Of a stretch of 64,000 bases of DNA, positions 21,015 through 29,391 are shown in pieces. The position numbers and the translations under genes are program-made. The notes beneath the pieces are model-generated. The model was not told where the DNA came from. It searched no databases and worked only from the letters and a program-made list of their open reading frames with translations. How positions within the stretch are numbered: position 1 is the first letter of the stretch; each line of letters opens with the position of its first letter. Source of the DNA: Deinococcus sp. YIM 134068 (GTDB lineage Bacteria; Deinococcota; Deinococci; Deinococcales; Deinococcaceae); assembly GCF_036543075.1 (NCBI RefSeq), contig NZ_JAZHPF010000002.1, forward strand, positions 124,001 through 188,000, read 5' to 3'.

Positions 21015-21052
21015 GAAGAGAGGCCCGACTCGTGGTGAGCGGGCCTCTCTTC
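21015..21052. terminator. Bidirectional hairpin terminator candidate
   Basis: Perfect 13-bp arms GAAGAGAGGCCCG and CGGGCCTCTCTTC around a 12-base loop, placed between converging genes ending at 20807 and 21066. Confidence 0.6.
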
Positions 21053-21065
21053 TCGAATCCGACCT

Positions 21066-21470
21066 CTACCCCGCCCTGCGCCGTGCCCACAACCACAACG
21101 CACCGAACAGAAGGGCGGCCACACCTGACCCCAGGGCCACGAGGTTGCGAATCAGCTCGACCGTCTTGACCTGAAGGGGGTACTGGCCGCTCTCGCGCAG
21201 GTACGTCTCGTTGACGAAGCGGGCACCGCCCTCGCCCTCGCCGGGGAGGAAGGCGGCCTGATCACGCACGATGAGGAGTTGCGGCGAGCCGATGGGCGTG
21301 CCGGGGCTGTCCGCCTCGCCGAAGAGCGCGCCCGCCGCGTTCGGCTCCACCCGCTGCACGAGGGTGGCGTCCTGCGTCAGCACGCCGCCCACGACGAAAC
21401 TCAGCAGCAGCACGATGAGGGCAAGGACGGCGAGAACGCCCGACACGCGGCGGACGAGGGGCAGACGCAC
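21066..21470 (-). CDS. Small two-helix membrane protein of unknown function
   Basis: 134 residues: an N-terminal membrane helix (about 9-31), a periplasmic-type loop and a second helix (about 108-128) ending in WARRRAG. GTG start. No family recognised. The upstream yceI-type gene ends 13 bp away, so the two are probably one operon. Confidence 0.7.
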   Translation of the reverse strand: MRLPLVRRVSGVLAVLALIVLLLSFVVGGVLTQDATLVQRVEPNAAGALFGEADSPGTPIGSPQLLIVRDQAAFLPGEGEGGARFVNETYLRESGQYPLQVKTVELIRNLVALGSGVAALLFGALWLWARRRAG

Positions 21471-21483
21471 GGCCCGGCTCCCC

Positions 21484-22101
21484 CTACTGGTCGCTGGCGA
21501 CGAAGCGCACCGCGAGGGCGAGGTCGTTGCTCACGCGGCCCGCGTCGATCTGGCGGTGCTTGACGCCGAAATCGCTGAGCTTGACGTTGAAGGTGGTGCT
21601 CACGGCCAGCACGTTGCCCTTCAGGCCGGAGGAACGGGTGGTGGCGCTGGCGGCGGTGTAGCGCACGGTCGCCTCGGTGGTGAGGGGCTTGGTCACGCCG
21701 TTCATGGTGAGGGTGCCGACCACGCGGTACTTGTCGCCGCCGAGGGCCGTCGCCTGCGTCACCTTGAAGGTCACGTCGGGGGTCTTCTCGAAGTTGAGCC
21801 ACTGGGCACCGCGCATGTGCCCGTTGCGCGCGGCGATGCCCGTGTCGATGCTCGCGCCGTCGATGACCACCGTGCCGCCGCCCGTCCTCGCCTGCGGGTC
21901 GAAGGTCAGCGAGCCGCGCACCTTGCTCGTGCGCCCGGTGAAATTCTCCACCGTCGTCTCGCTCTCCACGGTAACGACGTTGAGGCTGTCCGAGGAGGCG
22001 ACCTCGAACTTGGTGGGGGCGGCCCCGGCGGGCGTCAGGGCAGCGAGGCCTAGAGAGAGCGCGAGGGCGGGCAGCAGGCGGACGGGGAAAGTCTTCTTCA
22101 T
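21484..22101 (-). CDS. YceI family periplasmic protein
   Basis: 205 residues with a signal peptide (MKKTFPVRLLPALALSLGLAALTPAGA). The YceI lipocalin-like barrel is indicated by TVENFTGRTSKVRGSLTFDP, IDGASIDTGIAARNGHMRGAQWLNFEKTPDVTF in overlapping pieces and VVGTLTMNGVTKPL. YceI proteins bind polyisoprenoid or amphiphilic molecules in the periplasm; function often unknown. The ATG at 22101 has AGGAGA upstream. Cotranscribed with a small membrane protein downstream. Confidence 0.9.
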   Translation of the reverse strand: MKKTFPVRLLPALALSLGLAALTPAGAAPTKFEVASSDSLNVVTVESETTVENFTGRTSKVRGSLTFDPQARTGGGTVVIDGASIDTGIAARNGHMRGAQWLNFEKTPDVTFKVTQATALGGDKYRVVGTLTMNGVTKPLTTEATVRYTAASATTRSSGLKGNVLAVSTTFNVKLSDFGVKHRQIDAGRVSNDLALAVRFVASDQ

Positions 22102-22142
22102 CTTCAGTCTCCTGTAGAGGGGAAATGGGCCAGTGGGTTCGC

Positions 22143-22172
22143 GCTGGTCGCCGGAGGCTGGAAGCAGGCCGC
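22143..22172. repeat. Heptad array, unit GCTGGNN
   Basis: GCTGGTC GCCGGAG GCTGGAA GCAGG, period 7, between yceI-type and VOC genes. Confidence 0.6.
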
Positions 22173-23057
22173 TCAAGCGGTGAAGGCGAGCAGAATGCCG
22201 AAGGGGTCTCGCACCTCAAGGATGCCGACCGACTGTGCAGATCGTATGAAGGGAGATTGTGTGATGGAAACGCCGGAGAGACGAAACCGCTCCGCAAGGT
22301 CGCCCAGCGCCCCTGAATGGGGAAGGTGGAAGACTACCCTCTCGAGCCGCGCGCTGCCCTCCGGTGCTGCCGACCCGCCCCGGCTCTGCCACGTGTTCAG
22401 GCCGATGTGGTGGTGGTAGCCGCCCACGGAGAGGAACAGCGCCCCCGGCCAGCGGCTCACCACGTCGAAGCCGAGGGCGTCCTCGTAGAACGCCTCGGCG
22501 GCGGTGAGGTCGGAGACGCGCAGGTGGAGATGGCCGAGCGTGGTGCCCTCCGGCAGTCCGGCCCACGGCGTGGGCACCCCCGCCTCCGCGAGCAGGCCCG
22601 CGAGGTCGATGAGGTCGCCGCCCATGCGGACCTCGCCGCCGTCCCACGTCCACTCGTGCCGGGGGCGGTCGCGGTAGACCTCGATGCCGTGGCCGTCGGG
22701 GTCTTGCAGGTAGAACGCCTCGCTGACGAGGTGATCGCTCTGGCCGAGGCGCACCCCACGCCCCGCCACGTGCCGCACGAAGCGGGCGAGGTCGGCGCGG
22801 GTGGGCACGAGCAGCGCGAGGTGGTAGAGGCCTGGGCTGGAGGCGGGCGCGGGCCGCGCGCCGGGCACCTCCCGCAGGGTGAGGAGCACCCGCCCGCCGA
22901 CGCCGAGGCTGGCCGTTCCCTCCCCCAGCGTGAGCGGGCGCAGGCCCAGCACCTCCCGGTAGAAGGCGAGGCTGCGCGCGAGGTCGCCCACCGTCAGCTC
23001 CACGTGGCCGGGCGTGAGGGCGGGGTCGAGTCGGGGAAGGGGTCGGGGCTTGGTCAT
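22173..23057 (-). CDS. VOC-family protein, catechol-2,3-dioxygenase-like
   Basis: 294 residues with two vicinal-oxygen-chelate modules. First: GHVELTVGDLARSLAFYREVLGL to FYLQDPDGHGIEVYRDRP; second: LGHLHLRVSDLTAAEAFYEDALGF to VGILEVRDPFGILLAF. Metal-ligand positions His (GHVEL, LGHLHL) and Glu (GIEVY) look kept. Resembles CatE-type extradiol dioxygenases of Bacillus. Start ATG at 23057; a longer frame begins inside the araC-type gene. It follows the AraC-type regulator by 31 bp, which may control it. True substrate unknown. Confidence 0.82.
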   Translation of the reverse strand: MTKPRPLPRLDPALTPGHVELTVGDLARSLAFYREVLGLRPLTLGEGTASLGVGGRVLLTLREVPGARPAPASSPGLYHLALLVPTRADLARFVRHVAGRGVRLGQSDHLVSEAFYLQDPDGHGIEVYRDRPRHEWTWDGGEVRMGGDLIDLAGLLAEAGVPTPWAGLPEGTTLGHLHLRVSDLTAAEAFYEDALGFDVVSRWPGALFLSVGGYHHHIGLNTWQSRGGSAAPEGSARLERVVFHLPHSGALGDLAERFRLSGVSITQSPFIRSAQSVGILEVRDPFGILLAFTA

Positions 23058-23088
23058 GGTGGGGAGCAGGTCGCTCAGTATGAAAATA

Positions 23089-23994
23089 TCAACCGTCCCC
23101 ACCGCCAGGAATGGCGGAAGCGGACGGGGGCCTGTCATTTTTTCCCGGCACCGATGTCCAGGTGTCACGGAACTCCTGTGGGGGCACGCCTACCGCCGCC
23201 TTGAACGCGCGGCTGAAGCCAAACGGATCGGCGAAGCCCACCCGCGCCGTGACCTCCTTGACGCTGAGGTCGGTGAAGCTCAGGAGGCGGCGGGCCTCCA
23301 GCAGCACGCGGTCCTGAATGAGAGCCTTCGCGCCCCGGCCCAGGGCGGCGTTCGTGGCGCGCGAGAGGTGCTTGGCGGAGACGTTGAGGCCCCCCGCGTA
23401 GTGCCCGACATCGTGGTGGGCGGCGAAGTCGCGCTCCAGCAGCTCCAGAAACCGCTCGGCCAGCCGCGCCTCGGCGGGGGCGAGGTCGCCGGGGGCCGCC
23501 GCCACCGCCCGGCGCACGAGGACGAGCAGGGCCTCCGTGAGCGGGCGCAGGAGCGAGAAGTCGCTGCTCTCCCCCACGCGTTCGTACTCCCGCGCGGCCA
23601 GGGCCAGCACCCCCTCGGCGGCGGCCTGCACTTCGGGCGGTGCCGCAAAGGTGCGGTCCCCCCGCGCGTGGTTGAACAGCAGGTGGTCGGTGCCCCCCAG
23701 CAGCGCCTCGGTAAAGGCCACCGCGTAGCCATTCAACTCGCGCATCTCCCGGAAGGCGTGGACCTGCCCGCGCGCGATCAGGGACACGCACGGCCCGCGC
23801 AACTCGCCCTCCCGCCCGTCGATGGTGTGTGTCCCCGTGCCCGAGTGAATCCAGATCACCTCCTGGAAGTCGTGGCGGTGCGGGCGGAAGGTCTCCCCGG
23901 GGTCTGTCGTCCGGTTGCGGATGGGCATGATCACCACAGGCGGCCTGCCGTACCCCGCGAGGGGCACGTAGCGAATGGACGCCGGGGCCGACAT
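23089..23994 (-). CDS. AraC-family transcriptional regulator with cupin sensor
   Basis: 301 residues. N-terminal cupin: FRPHRHDFQEVIWIHSGTGTHTIDG (residues 36-60) with paired His ligands typical of AraC sensor barrels. C-terminal double helix-turn-helix: HYAGGLNVSAKHLSRATNAALG and VKEVTARVGFADPFGFSRAFKAAVGVPPQEFR. It lies just upstream of the VOC gene in the same direction. Effector unknown. Confidence 0.9.
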   Translation of the reverse strand: MSAPASIRYVPLAGYGRPPVVIMPIRNRTTDPGETFRPHRHDFQEVIWIHSGTGTHTIDGREGELRGPCVSLIARGQVHAFREMRELNGYAVAFTEALLGGTDHLLFNHARGDRTFAAPPEVQAAAEGVLALAAREYERVGESSDFSLLRPLTEALLVLVRRAVAAAPGDLAPAEARLAERFLELLERDFAAHHDVGHYAGGLNVSAKHLSRATNAALGRGAKALIQDRVLLEARRLLSFTDLSVKEVTARVGFADPFGFSRAFKAAVGVPPQEFRDTWTSVPGKNDRPPSASAIPGGGDG

Positions 23995-24052
23995 GAGCCT
24001 TCACTGTGGCACGGGGATGGATGAAGCGGCTGAGGGGGAGGGGGAGGGGGGC

Positions 24053-24085
24053 AGCGGTCAGCTTTCAGCGATCAGCCGTCAGCAG
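24053..24085. repeat. Heptad array, unit TCAGNNN
   Basis: TCAGCTT TCAGCGA TCAGCCG TCAGCAG, period 7, upstream of the araC-type gene. Confidence 0.85.
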
Positions 24086-24172
24086 GGAGACGTGATGGAT
24101 GGGCAGGAGAGGGGGCCTAAGTTCTGGCTCCCCTCCCCCGTTCACCCACCGTTCGCCCCCAGTTTGCGCGGC

Positions 24173-25087
24173 CTACAGCCCCGAACCGTTGAAGGTCGCC
24201 GTGTAGCTGTCGCAGTTGTAGGTCAGGGTGACGTTGTTTCCGGCGTTGTCGCTGTAGAGGACGCTGCCGCTGCGGAAGCCCACCGCGCAGGTCGCGTCGT
24301 AGCGCAGGTCATCGAAGGCGAAGTTCAGGACCAGGGCCGGGTTGCTCGGGTAGGGCTGGAAGCCGATGGTCGAGGACCCGCTCAGGACGCCGCCGGCGAA
24401 GGGGTTGGCGGCGCTGTCGGCGGTGTAGGTGTACGCCGTGTCCTTTGAGGCGAAGGAGTCCACGCTGATGTCGGTGCGGGCAAGCAGGAAACCGAAGGTG
24501 GTCTGGAAGACCGTCTGGCTCTGGCGCTCGATCTCGTAGTTCAGCGCCGTGCTGCCGCTGGCGATCACGGACCCGTTCACGGCGAGGCTGAAGTTCGCGC
24601 CTCCCGTTCCCGTCACCCCGCCGATGCCCAGGCGGTAGCCGCTCTCGGGAAAGACTTTGGTGTCGTCCTGATCGTCGCGGGCGTACTGACCGCTCACGTC
24701 GAGGCTGACGGTCCCGTAGGTGAACGAGCACTCGTTCAGGATGGTGGCGACGTTCGACGCCGGGAAGGTATCGCCGTCCGCGTCCACGAAGGTGCCCTCC
24801 TCGCTCAGACAGGTGCTCAGGTCGGCGGGGGTGAGCTGGTGCCCCGGCACCCGCGCGCTCGCCCGCGCGTCGGCCCCGAGGAGCACGCCCGCCCCCAGGC
24901 TTCCGGTGTCGCCCTGAAAGCGGAAGATCGCCGCCAGATACCCCATGCTCTGCTGAGCCAGGGTCTCGATCTTGAGGGCGTCGTCACGGGTCATCGCCGC
25001 GCCGACCACGGGCGACGGCGACTGGCTGCATCCGGCGAGGAAGGCGAGTCCAGCGGTCAGGGCAAGGGTGCGGGTGGTGCGGCGCAT
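24173..25087 (-). CDS. Predicted lipoprotein of unknown function
   Basis: 304 residues with a lipoprotein signal (LALTAGLAFLAGC, Cys20 as the lipid site). The mature part has an early helix (MTRDDALKIETLAQQSMGYLAAIF) then a Gly/Ser/Thr-rich beta region with Cys in DLSTCLSEE, LNECSFTYG, DATCAVGF and LTYNCDSY, which may pair as disulphides. No family recognised. GGAGGTTTCCC stands before the ATG. Confidence 0.8.
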   Translation of the reverse strand: MRRTTRTLALTAGLAFLAGCSQSPSPVVGAAMTRDDALKIETLAQQSMGYLAAIFRFQGDTGSLGAGVLLGADARASARVPGHQLTPADLSTCLSEEGTFVDADGDTFPASNVATILNECSFTYGTVSLDVSGQYARDDQDDTKVFPESGYRLGIGGVTGTGGANFSLAVNGSVIASGSTALNYEIERQSQTVFQTTFGFLLARTDISVDSFASKDTAYTYTADSAANPFAGGVLSGSSTIGFQPYPSNPALVLNFAFDDLRYDATCAVGFRSGSVLYSDNAGNNVTLTYNCDSYTATFNGSGL

Positions 25088-25474
25088 GGGAAACCTCCAC
25101 GGGGCAGGGAGAGGGCAGGATAGATTGAGCGGGAACGGACCCCCCCATTTAGACCGACCACCCCTCCCCCGGCATGTGAAACTCGGCGATAGGGAGACAG
25201 GGCAAGGCTCACTCCGGCTTTAACCCATACACATCTTTTGGCGCGACGGCTCCGGTGAGGGCCGCTCCCGACGCTGGCAGTTTGATGGAAAGGGCAGAAG
25301 GTAGAAGGCAGAAGGCAGAAGGCAGGAGAGACGCGTCCTCGATCTTCTGCTCTCCGCCTCTCGCCTCCTGCATCGGTCGCGGGGCGGCCACCGCCCAACC
25401 TCTTCTTTCACACCGCCTTGACGCTCCCGCCCATGCAGGGCACCCCCGCCTACGATGGCCCGAGGAGGCCCACC
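25088..25474. other. Intergenic stretch with a heptad array
   Basis: 387 bases between divergent lipoprotein and copper-protein genes. Apart from the GCAGAAG array at 25293-25325 and purine/pyrimidine-rich runs I see no gene or defined promoter. Confidence 0.5.
25293..25325. repeat. Heptad array, unit GCAGAAG
   Basis: GCAGAAG GTAGAAG GCAGAAG GCAGAAG GCAGG, period 7. Confidence 0.85.
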
Positions 25475-25897
25475 ATGCCACAGAACACCGCCCGAATGCT
25501 CCAGACGCACCCCAACCCCGCCAGCGTGTTCGACCAGGGTGCCCTCGCCGAGTGCATCGACGCCTGCTTCGAGTGCGCGAACGTCTGCTCGTCGTGCGCC
25601 GACGCCTGCCTCGGCGAGCACGGGCACCTCATGCACCTCGTCCACTGCATCCGGCTGAATCTGGACTGCGCGGACGTGTGCGGCACGACCGGGCGGGTGC
25701 TCTCGCGGCTCACGCAGCCCGACCTGAACGTGATGCAGGCCCAGCTTCAGGCGTGCCTGACGGCGTGCCGGGCGTGCGGCGACGAGTGCGAGCGCCACGC
25801 CCGCGACATGAACATGGAGCACTGCGCGGTCTGCGCCGAGAGCTGCCGCCGTTGCGAGGCGGCGTGCGCGCGGCTGCTGGAGGGGATGGGGGCGTAG
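25475..25897 (+). CDS. Cys-rich four-helix copper-storage-like protein (DUF326/Csp type)
   Basis: 140 residues with 18 Cys arranged as C-x3-C and C-x2-C along helices (ECIDACFECANVCSSCADAC, HCIRLNLDCADVC, ACLTACRACGDEC, HCAVCAESCRRCEAAC). This is the pattern of four-helix-bundle copper storage proteins, where inward-facing Cys bind many Cu(I) ions. No signal peptide, so cytosolic like Csp3. The ATG at 25475 is chosen because GAGGAGG lies seven bases upstream; a start 19 codons earlier lacks one. Copper binding is inferred from the family. Confidence 0.85.
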   Translation: MPQNTARMLQTHPNPASVFDQGALAECIDACFECANVCSSCADACLGEHGHLMHLVHCIRLNLDCADVCGTTGRVLSRLTQPDLNVMQAQLQACLTACRACGDECERHARDMNMEHCAVCAESCRRCEAACARLLEGMGA

Positions 25898-25900
25898 GGG

Positions 25901-25946
25901 AGCGGTCAGCCGTCAACCATCAGCTCTCAGCCGTCAGCCGTCAGCA
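25901..25946. repeat. Heptad array, unit TCAGNNN
   Basis: TCAGCCG TCAACCA TCAGCTC TCAGCCG TCAGCCG TCAGCAG, six units, period 7. Confidence 0.85.
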
Positions 25947-26029
25947 GAACTTCTTCGTGGATGACCACGGGGACGTGGAGAACTCCTGCGCCTCCCCTTC
26001 GAATCGGAAGGCGGGGAGGCGTATTTTGG

Positions 26030-26106
26030 CCGTCCAGAAGAAGGGCGAGCGTGGCTCGCTACCCCTCTCCCCGGCCCTCTTCCGCAGGGGGAGAGGGAGG
26101 AGAAGA
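26030..26106 (+). repeat. Dispersed GC-rich repeat, partial copy D1
   Basis: GGGCGAGCGTGGCTCGCTAC hairpin, CCTCTCCCC and GGGGGAGAGGGAGGAGAAG in the same order as the middle of copy A. Confidence 0.6.
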
Positions 26107-26125
26107 TGGTCAAGCTTCAGCTTCT

Positions 26126-26224
26126 TTGGCTCCTCCCCTTGAACGCCTGATATGCAAGAGAAGATCAACGTGTTGGTTGTGCTTTTTGCTCCCTCCTTGT
26201 GGGGGAGGGTCGGGGAGGGGGGTG
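26126..26224 (-). repeat. Dispersed GC-rich repeat, copy D2 (inverted)
   Basis: Reverse complement reads GGAGGGAGCAAAAAGCAC, then CAACCAACACG, TGCATATCAGGCG and TTCAAGGGGAGGAG, aligning with copy A from 17130 to 17215. Confidence 0.75.
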
Positions 26225-26254
26225 AACAGGCAGCGCGTCCGCCAAAACCCACGC

Positions 26255-27259
26255 TCAGCCGCCGTCTTTCGCTGACGGCTGACGGCTGACGGCTGACGGC
26301 TGACTGTTCCCCCTCGGTCGCCCCGTCACCACCGTCGCCACCCCCGCCCCCGCGATGACCGCCATGCCGCACAGGCTCAGGGCATCGGGGATGTGACGGA
26401 AGACCAGCCAGCCCAGCAATCCGGCCCACACGAGTTGCAGGTACGTGACGGGCGAGATCAGCGAGGCGGGCGCGTAACGAAAGCCCAGCGTGAGGAGAAA
26501 GTGCCCCAGCCCCGCCATCAGGCCCAGCGCGAGAAACAGCCCGGCGTACAGGGGCGTGAGCGGCGGCCCCTTCCAGAAGAAGGGCAGGAGCGGCCCCAGG
26601 GTCAGGACGCCCACGAGCGCCGAATTGAACAACAGGGTCAGGGGCGGCTCGGCGCTGAGGACCCGCGACAGGAGCTGATAGCCGGTGTTCGACGCGGCCC
26701 CCAGGAGGGCGAAGAACACGCCGAGCGCGTCCAGATTCCCGCCGGGCCGTGCGATGAGCAGCACGCCGACGAAGCCCAGCCCCGCGAGGGCCGCCCGCCC
26801 CGGCGTGAGCCGTTCACCGAGGAGCGGCCCCGCGAGCAACACCACCAGCAGCGGTGAGAGGAACACGATGGCCGACGCCTCCGCCACCGGAAGCCGCCGC
26901 AACGCCAGCCCCACGAAGATGCTCGTCAGCACGAGGCACAGCGAGCGCAGCACCACGGGGGCGGGTCGCGTCGGGAGCGCGATCTGGCGGCCCACCGTGG
27001 GGGCCAGCACCGCCGTCATCAGGACGAGTTGCAACGCGTAACGTGACCACGAGACGAGCGGCACGGGGTAGTACGTCGTCAGATACTTCGTGGCCGTGTC
27101 CAGGCAGGCGAAGAGCAGCAGGGCGACGCAGTAGAGCAGGACGCCGCGCAGGGGACTTCTGGTGGGCCTGGCCGCCGGAGGGGTAGTCCCCTCGGGAAGA
27201 GGGCCACGTTCGACGCCAACCCCCCGTGCGGGCGAATGCGGGCTGGGAAGCGTTGGCAT
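26255..27259 (-). CDS. EamA/DMT-family transporter with repeat-encoded C-terminal tail
   Basis: 334 residues, ten hydrophobic segments, two EamA repeats; SAIVFLSPLLVVLLAGPLLGERLTPGR in pieces shows the family's helix 4-5 signature. Probably a metabolite exporter; substrate unknown. The last residues (NSQPSAVSRQPSAKDGG) are translated from a TCAGCCG-type heptad array at 26271-26304: three heptads make one 7-residue period, QPSAVSR. The repeat thus appears to have overrun the original stop. The first 35 residues are Pro-rich and the true start could be a little later. Confidence 0.85.
   Translation of the reverse strand: MPTLPSPHSPARGVGVERGPLPEGTTPPAARPTRSPLRGVLLYCVALLLFACLDTATKYLTTYYPVPLVSWSRYALQLVLMTAVLAPTVGRQIALPTRPAPVVLRSLCLVLTSIFVGLALRRLPVAEASAIVFLSPLLVVLLAGPLLGERLTPGRAALAGLGFVGVLLIARPGGNLDALGVFFALLGAASNTGYQLLSRVLSAEPPLTLLFNSALVGVLTLGPLLPFFWKGPPLTPLYAGLFLALGLMAGLGHFLLTLGFRYAPASLISPVTYLQLVWAGLLGWLVFRHIPDALSLCGMAVIAGAGVATVVTGRPRGNSQPSAVSRQPSAKDGG
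26271..26304. repeat. Heptad array inside the transporter's 3' end
   Basis: CTGACGG repeated four times (inverse of TCAGCCG) and a partial unit; in frame with the eamA-type gene. Confidence 0.85.
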
Positions 27260-27332
27260 GACGGGAACCCTCCTCGGAGCGGCGCGGGGCCTCTGCCCAC
27301 GCTAACAGTGCAGGGGGAGGAGGGTCAGACCC

Positions 27333-27352
27333 TTGTTCGGCAGGAGCGAACA
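27333..27352. promoter_or_regulatory. Candidate IclR/PcaR-type operator upstream of pcaL
   Basis: TTGTTCG-N7-CGAACA inverted repeat in the region between the eamA-type gene and pcaL. The half-sites equal those of the palindrome at 43332-43350 beside the PcaR-like regulator. A TATGGT box lies at 27382, which would place the site around -50. Confidence 0.55.
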
Positions 27353-27475
27353 GCCGCCTTCTCGTGGGGGGGCAGACTCTTTATGGTGGGGCGGACCGTC
27401 CAGACCATCGCCCCCAGTGACTCCGCTCTGCCGAGTCGCCCGCTGGGGAGGAGCCGTTCATTCCAAGAGGCCCCC

Positions 27476-28681
27476 ATGTCTACTCCCAGCCCACATCTTC
27501 CCTCTCCCACCCCCCGCTTCCTGACGGTGGGGGACGTGACGCTCCATGTGCGGCGGGAGGGGATCACGACCGGCCTGCCCCCAATCGTCTTCCTCAACTC
27601 GCTGGGAAGTGACCTGCGTATCTGGGACGACGTGGTGCCCGCCGCCCTCCGGCAGCATCCGGTCGTGCGCTACGACAAGCGGGGGCATGGGCTGTCGGAT
27701 TCTCCCGCCGGGCCGTCCTCCATCGCGGACCACAGCCGCGACCTGCTGGGACTGCTGGACGCGCTGGGGGTAGAGAAGGCCGTTCTCGTCGGCGTGTCGG
27801 TCGGGGGGATGATCGCGCTGGATTTCGCCTCGCGGCACCCGGAGCGGACGGCGGGACTGCTGCTGTGCGATACGGGGGCGCGTATCGGGAGCGCGGAGAT
27901 GTGGGAGGCACGCATCGCAGATGTGTGGCGGGAGGGGCTGGGGGCCATCGCCGACCGCATCCTGTCGCGCTGGTTCACACCGGAGTTCTTCGAGACACGA
28001 CCGGACGACGTGCGGGGCTGCCGGAACATGCTCACGCGCACCCCGGCGGAGGGGTACACGGCCACCTGTGAGGCCATCCGGGACGCGGACCTGCGGGAAG
28101 CTGCCCGGAGCGTCCGCGTCCCCGTCACCGTCCTCTGCGGCGACACCGACCTCTCCACGCCGCCGGAGGTCGGGCGGGAACTTGCCGAATTGCTGGGGGC
28201 ACCCTTCCACCTGATCGGGGACTGCGGGCACCTCCCCTGCGTGGAGCGGCCAGCGGAGACGGCCCGGCACCTGCTGGCCTTCCTCGACAGTCTGTCTGCC
28301 TCCTCCGAAGACCGCTACGAGCGGGGAATGCGGGTGCGCCGTTCTGTTCTGGGAGACGCGCACGTGGACCGGGCGACGGCGGGCATCACCGACCTCGACC
28401 GCGACTTCCAGACCTTCATCACCGAGTACGCGTGGGGCGGGCCGTGGTCGCGGGGGCACTTCGACACGCGCACGCGGCACCTGATCACGCTGGCGGTCCT
28501 CGCCGCGCTGCCGCGTGAACACGAACTCGCCATGCACCTGCGCGCGACCGCGAACACGGGCGTGGACGAGGCGGACCTGCGCGAACTGTTCCTCCACGTC
28601 GCCATCTACGCGGGGGTGCCCGTCGCCAACCGCGCCCTGCAACTCGCCAAACAGGCCCTGAACGAAAGGAGCGACCCATGA
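27476..28681 (+). CDS. pcaL: Fused 3-oxoadipate enol-lactonase / 4-carboxymuconolactone decarboxylase
   Basis: 401 residues combining two steps of the protocatechuate branch of the beta-ketoadipate pathway. Residues about 10-270 are an alpha/beta hydrolase (PcaD): nucleophile elbow VGVSVGGMIA and a C-terminal GDCGHLPCVERP His. Residues about 280-395 are the decarboxylase PcaC: YERGMRVRRSVLGDAHVDRA, DLDRDFQTFITEYAWGGPWSR, LRELFLHVAIYAGVP. Fused PcaL proteins are known in actinobacteria. The ATG at 27476 follows AGAGG; upstream codons are not protein-like. Stop and pcaH start overlap as ATGA. Confidence 0.93.
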   Translation: MSTPSPHLPSPTPRFLTVGDVTLHVRREGITTGLPPIVFLNSLGSDLRIWDDVVPAALRQHPVVRYDKRGHGLSDSPAGPSSIADHSRDLLGLLDALGVEKAVLVGVSVGGMIALDFASRHPERTAGLLLCDTGARIGSAEMWEARIADVWREGLGAIADRILSRWFTPEFFETRPDDVRGCRNMLTRTPAEGYTATCEAIRDADLREAARSVRVPVTVLCGDTDLSTPPEVGRELAELLGAPFHLIGDCGHLPCVERPAETARHLLAFLDSLSASSEDRYERGMRVRRSVLGDAHVDRATAGITDLDRDFQTFITEYAWGGPWSRGHFDTRTRHLITLAVLAALPREHELAMHLRATANTGVDEADLRELFLHVAIYAGVPVANRALQLAKQALNERSDP

Positions 28682-29391
28682 CCACCGAGAAGCCCCGCCC
28701 ACGCGCCCCGTCCGTCCACCCCGCCCACCTCCACGAGCCGTACACGAGCAGCGTGAAGCGGGCACCGCACGAACTCCTGATGCCGCTGCCGCACACGCTC
28801 GCGGACGAGACCGGACCCGTCTTCGGCACGGACCGCATCCGCCCGGACGACGGCGACACGACCCGCAACGGGCGGGTGAACGGAGAGCCGCTGGGCGAGC
28901 GCATCCTCGTGCGCGGGCGGCTGCTCGACTCGGCGGGGAGGCCGGTGCGCGGTGCCCTGATCGAGACGTGGCAGGCGAACGCCGCCGGGCGCTACATCCA
29001 CAAGCGCGACCAGCACGACGCGCCGCTCGACCCCAACTTCACGGGCACGGCACGGATGCTCACCGACGAGCACGGGGAATATCAGCTCGTCTCCATCCGG
29101 CCCGGCGCGTACCCGTGGCGCAACCACCACAACGCGTGGCGGCCCGCGCACATCCACTTCAGCGTGTTCGGCGTGAACTTCACCCAGCGCCTCGTGACGC
29201 AGATGTACTTTCCCGGCGATCCCCTCCTCGCCTACGACCCGATCTACGGCGGCATCCCCGACGAGAAGGGGCGGCGGCGGCTGATCTCGCGCTTCGATCT
29301 GGACCTCACGCAGCCGGAGTGGGCGCTGGGCTACCGCTTCGACCTCGTGCTGGGGGGCGACGCGCAGACGCCCTGGGAGGAGGCGCACTGA
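28678..29391 (+). CDS. pcaH: Protocatechuate 3,4-dioxygenase beta subunit
   Basis: 237 residues. Intradiol dioxygenase subunit that carries the catalytic Fe(III): Tyr in GAYPWRN and the HIH pair in WRPAHIHFSVFG, with the other Tyr ligand in the ILVRGRLLDSAGRPVRGALIETWQANAAGRYIH region. Opens the ring of protocatechuate to 3-carboxy-cis,cis-muconate. ATGA overlap with pcaL and TGATG-type overlap with pcaG show tight coupling. Confidence 0.95.
   Translation: MTTEKPRPRAPSVHPAHLHEPYTSSVKRAPHELLMPLPHTLADETGPVFGTDRIRPDDGDTTRNGRVNGEPLGERILVRGRLLDSAGRPVRGALIETWQANAAGRYIHKRDQHDAPLDPNFTGTARMLTDEHGEYQLVSIRPGAYPWRNHHNAWRPAHIHFSVFGVNFTQRLVTQMYFPGDPLLAYDPIYGGIPDEKGRRRLISRFDLDLTQPEWALGYRFDLVLGGDAQTPWEEAH

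Larger units (their letters stand above)
25898..26254. other. Repeat-filled intergenic region
   Basis: 357 bases without a gene: a TCAG heptad array, then two arms of the dispersed GC-rich element facing each other, running up to the eamA-type stop codon. Confidence 0.6.

Noticed and set aside
25901..25946. CRISPR-like array
   Set aside because: Units are 7 bases with no spacers; this is a simple tandem array.
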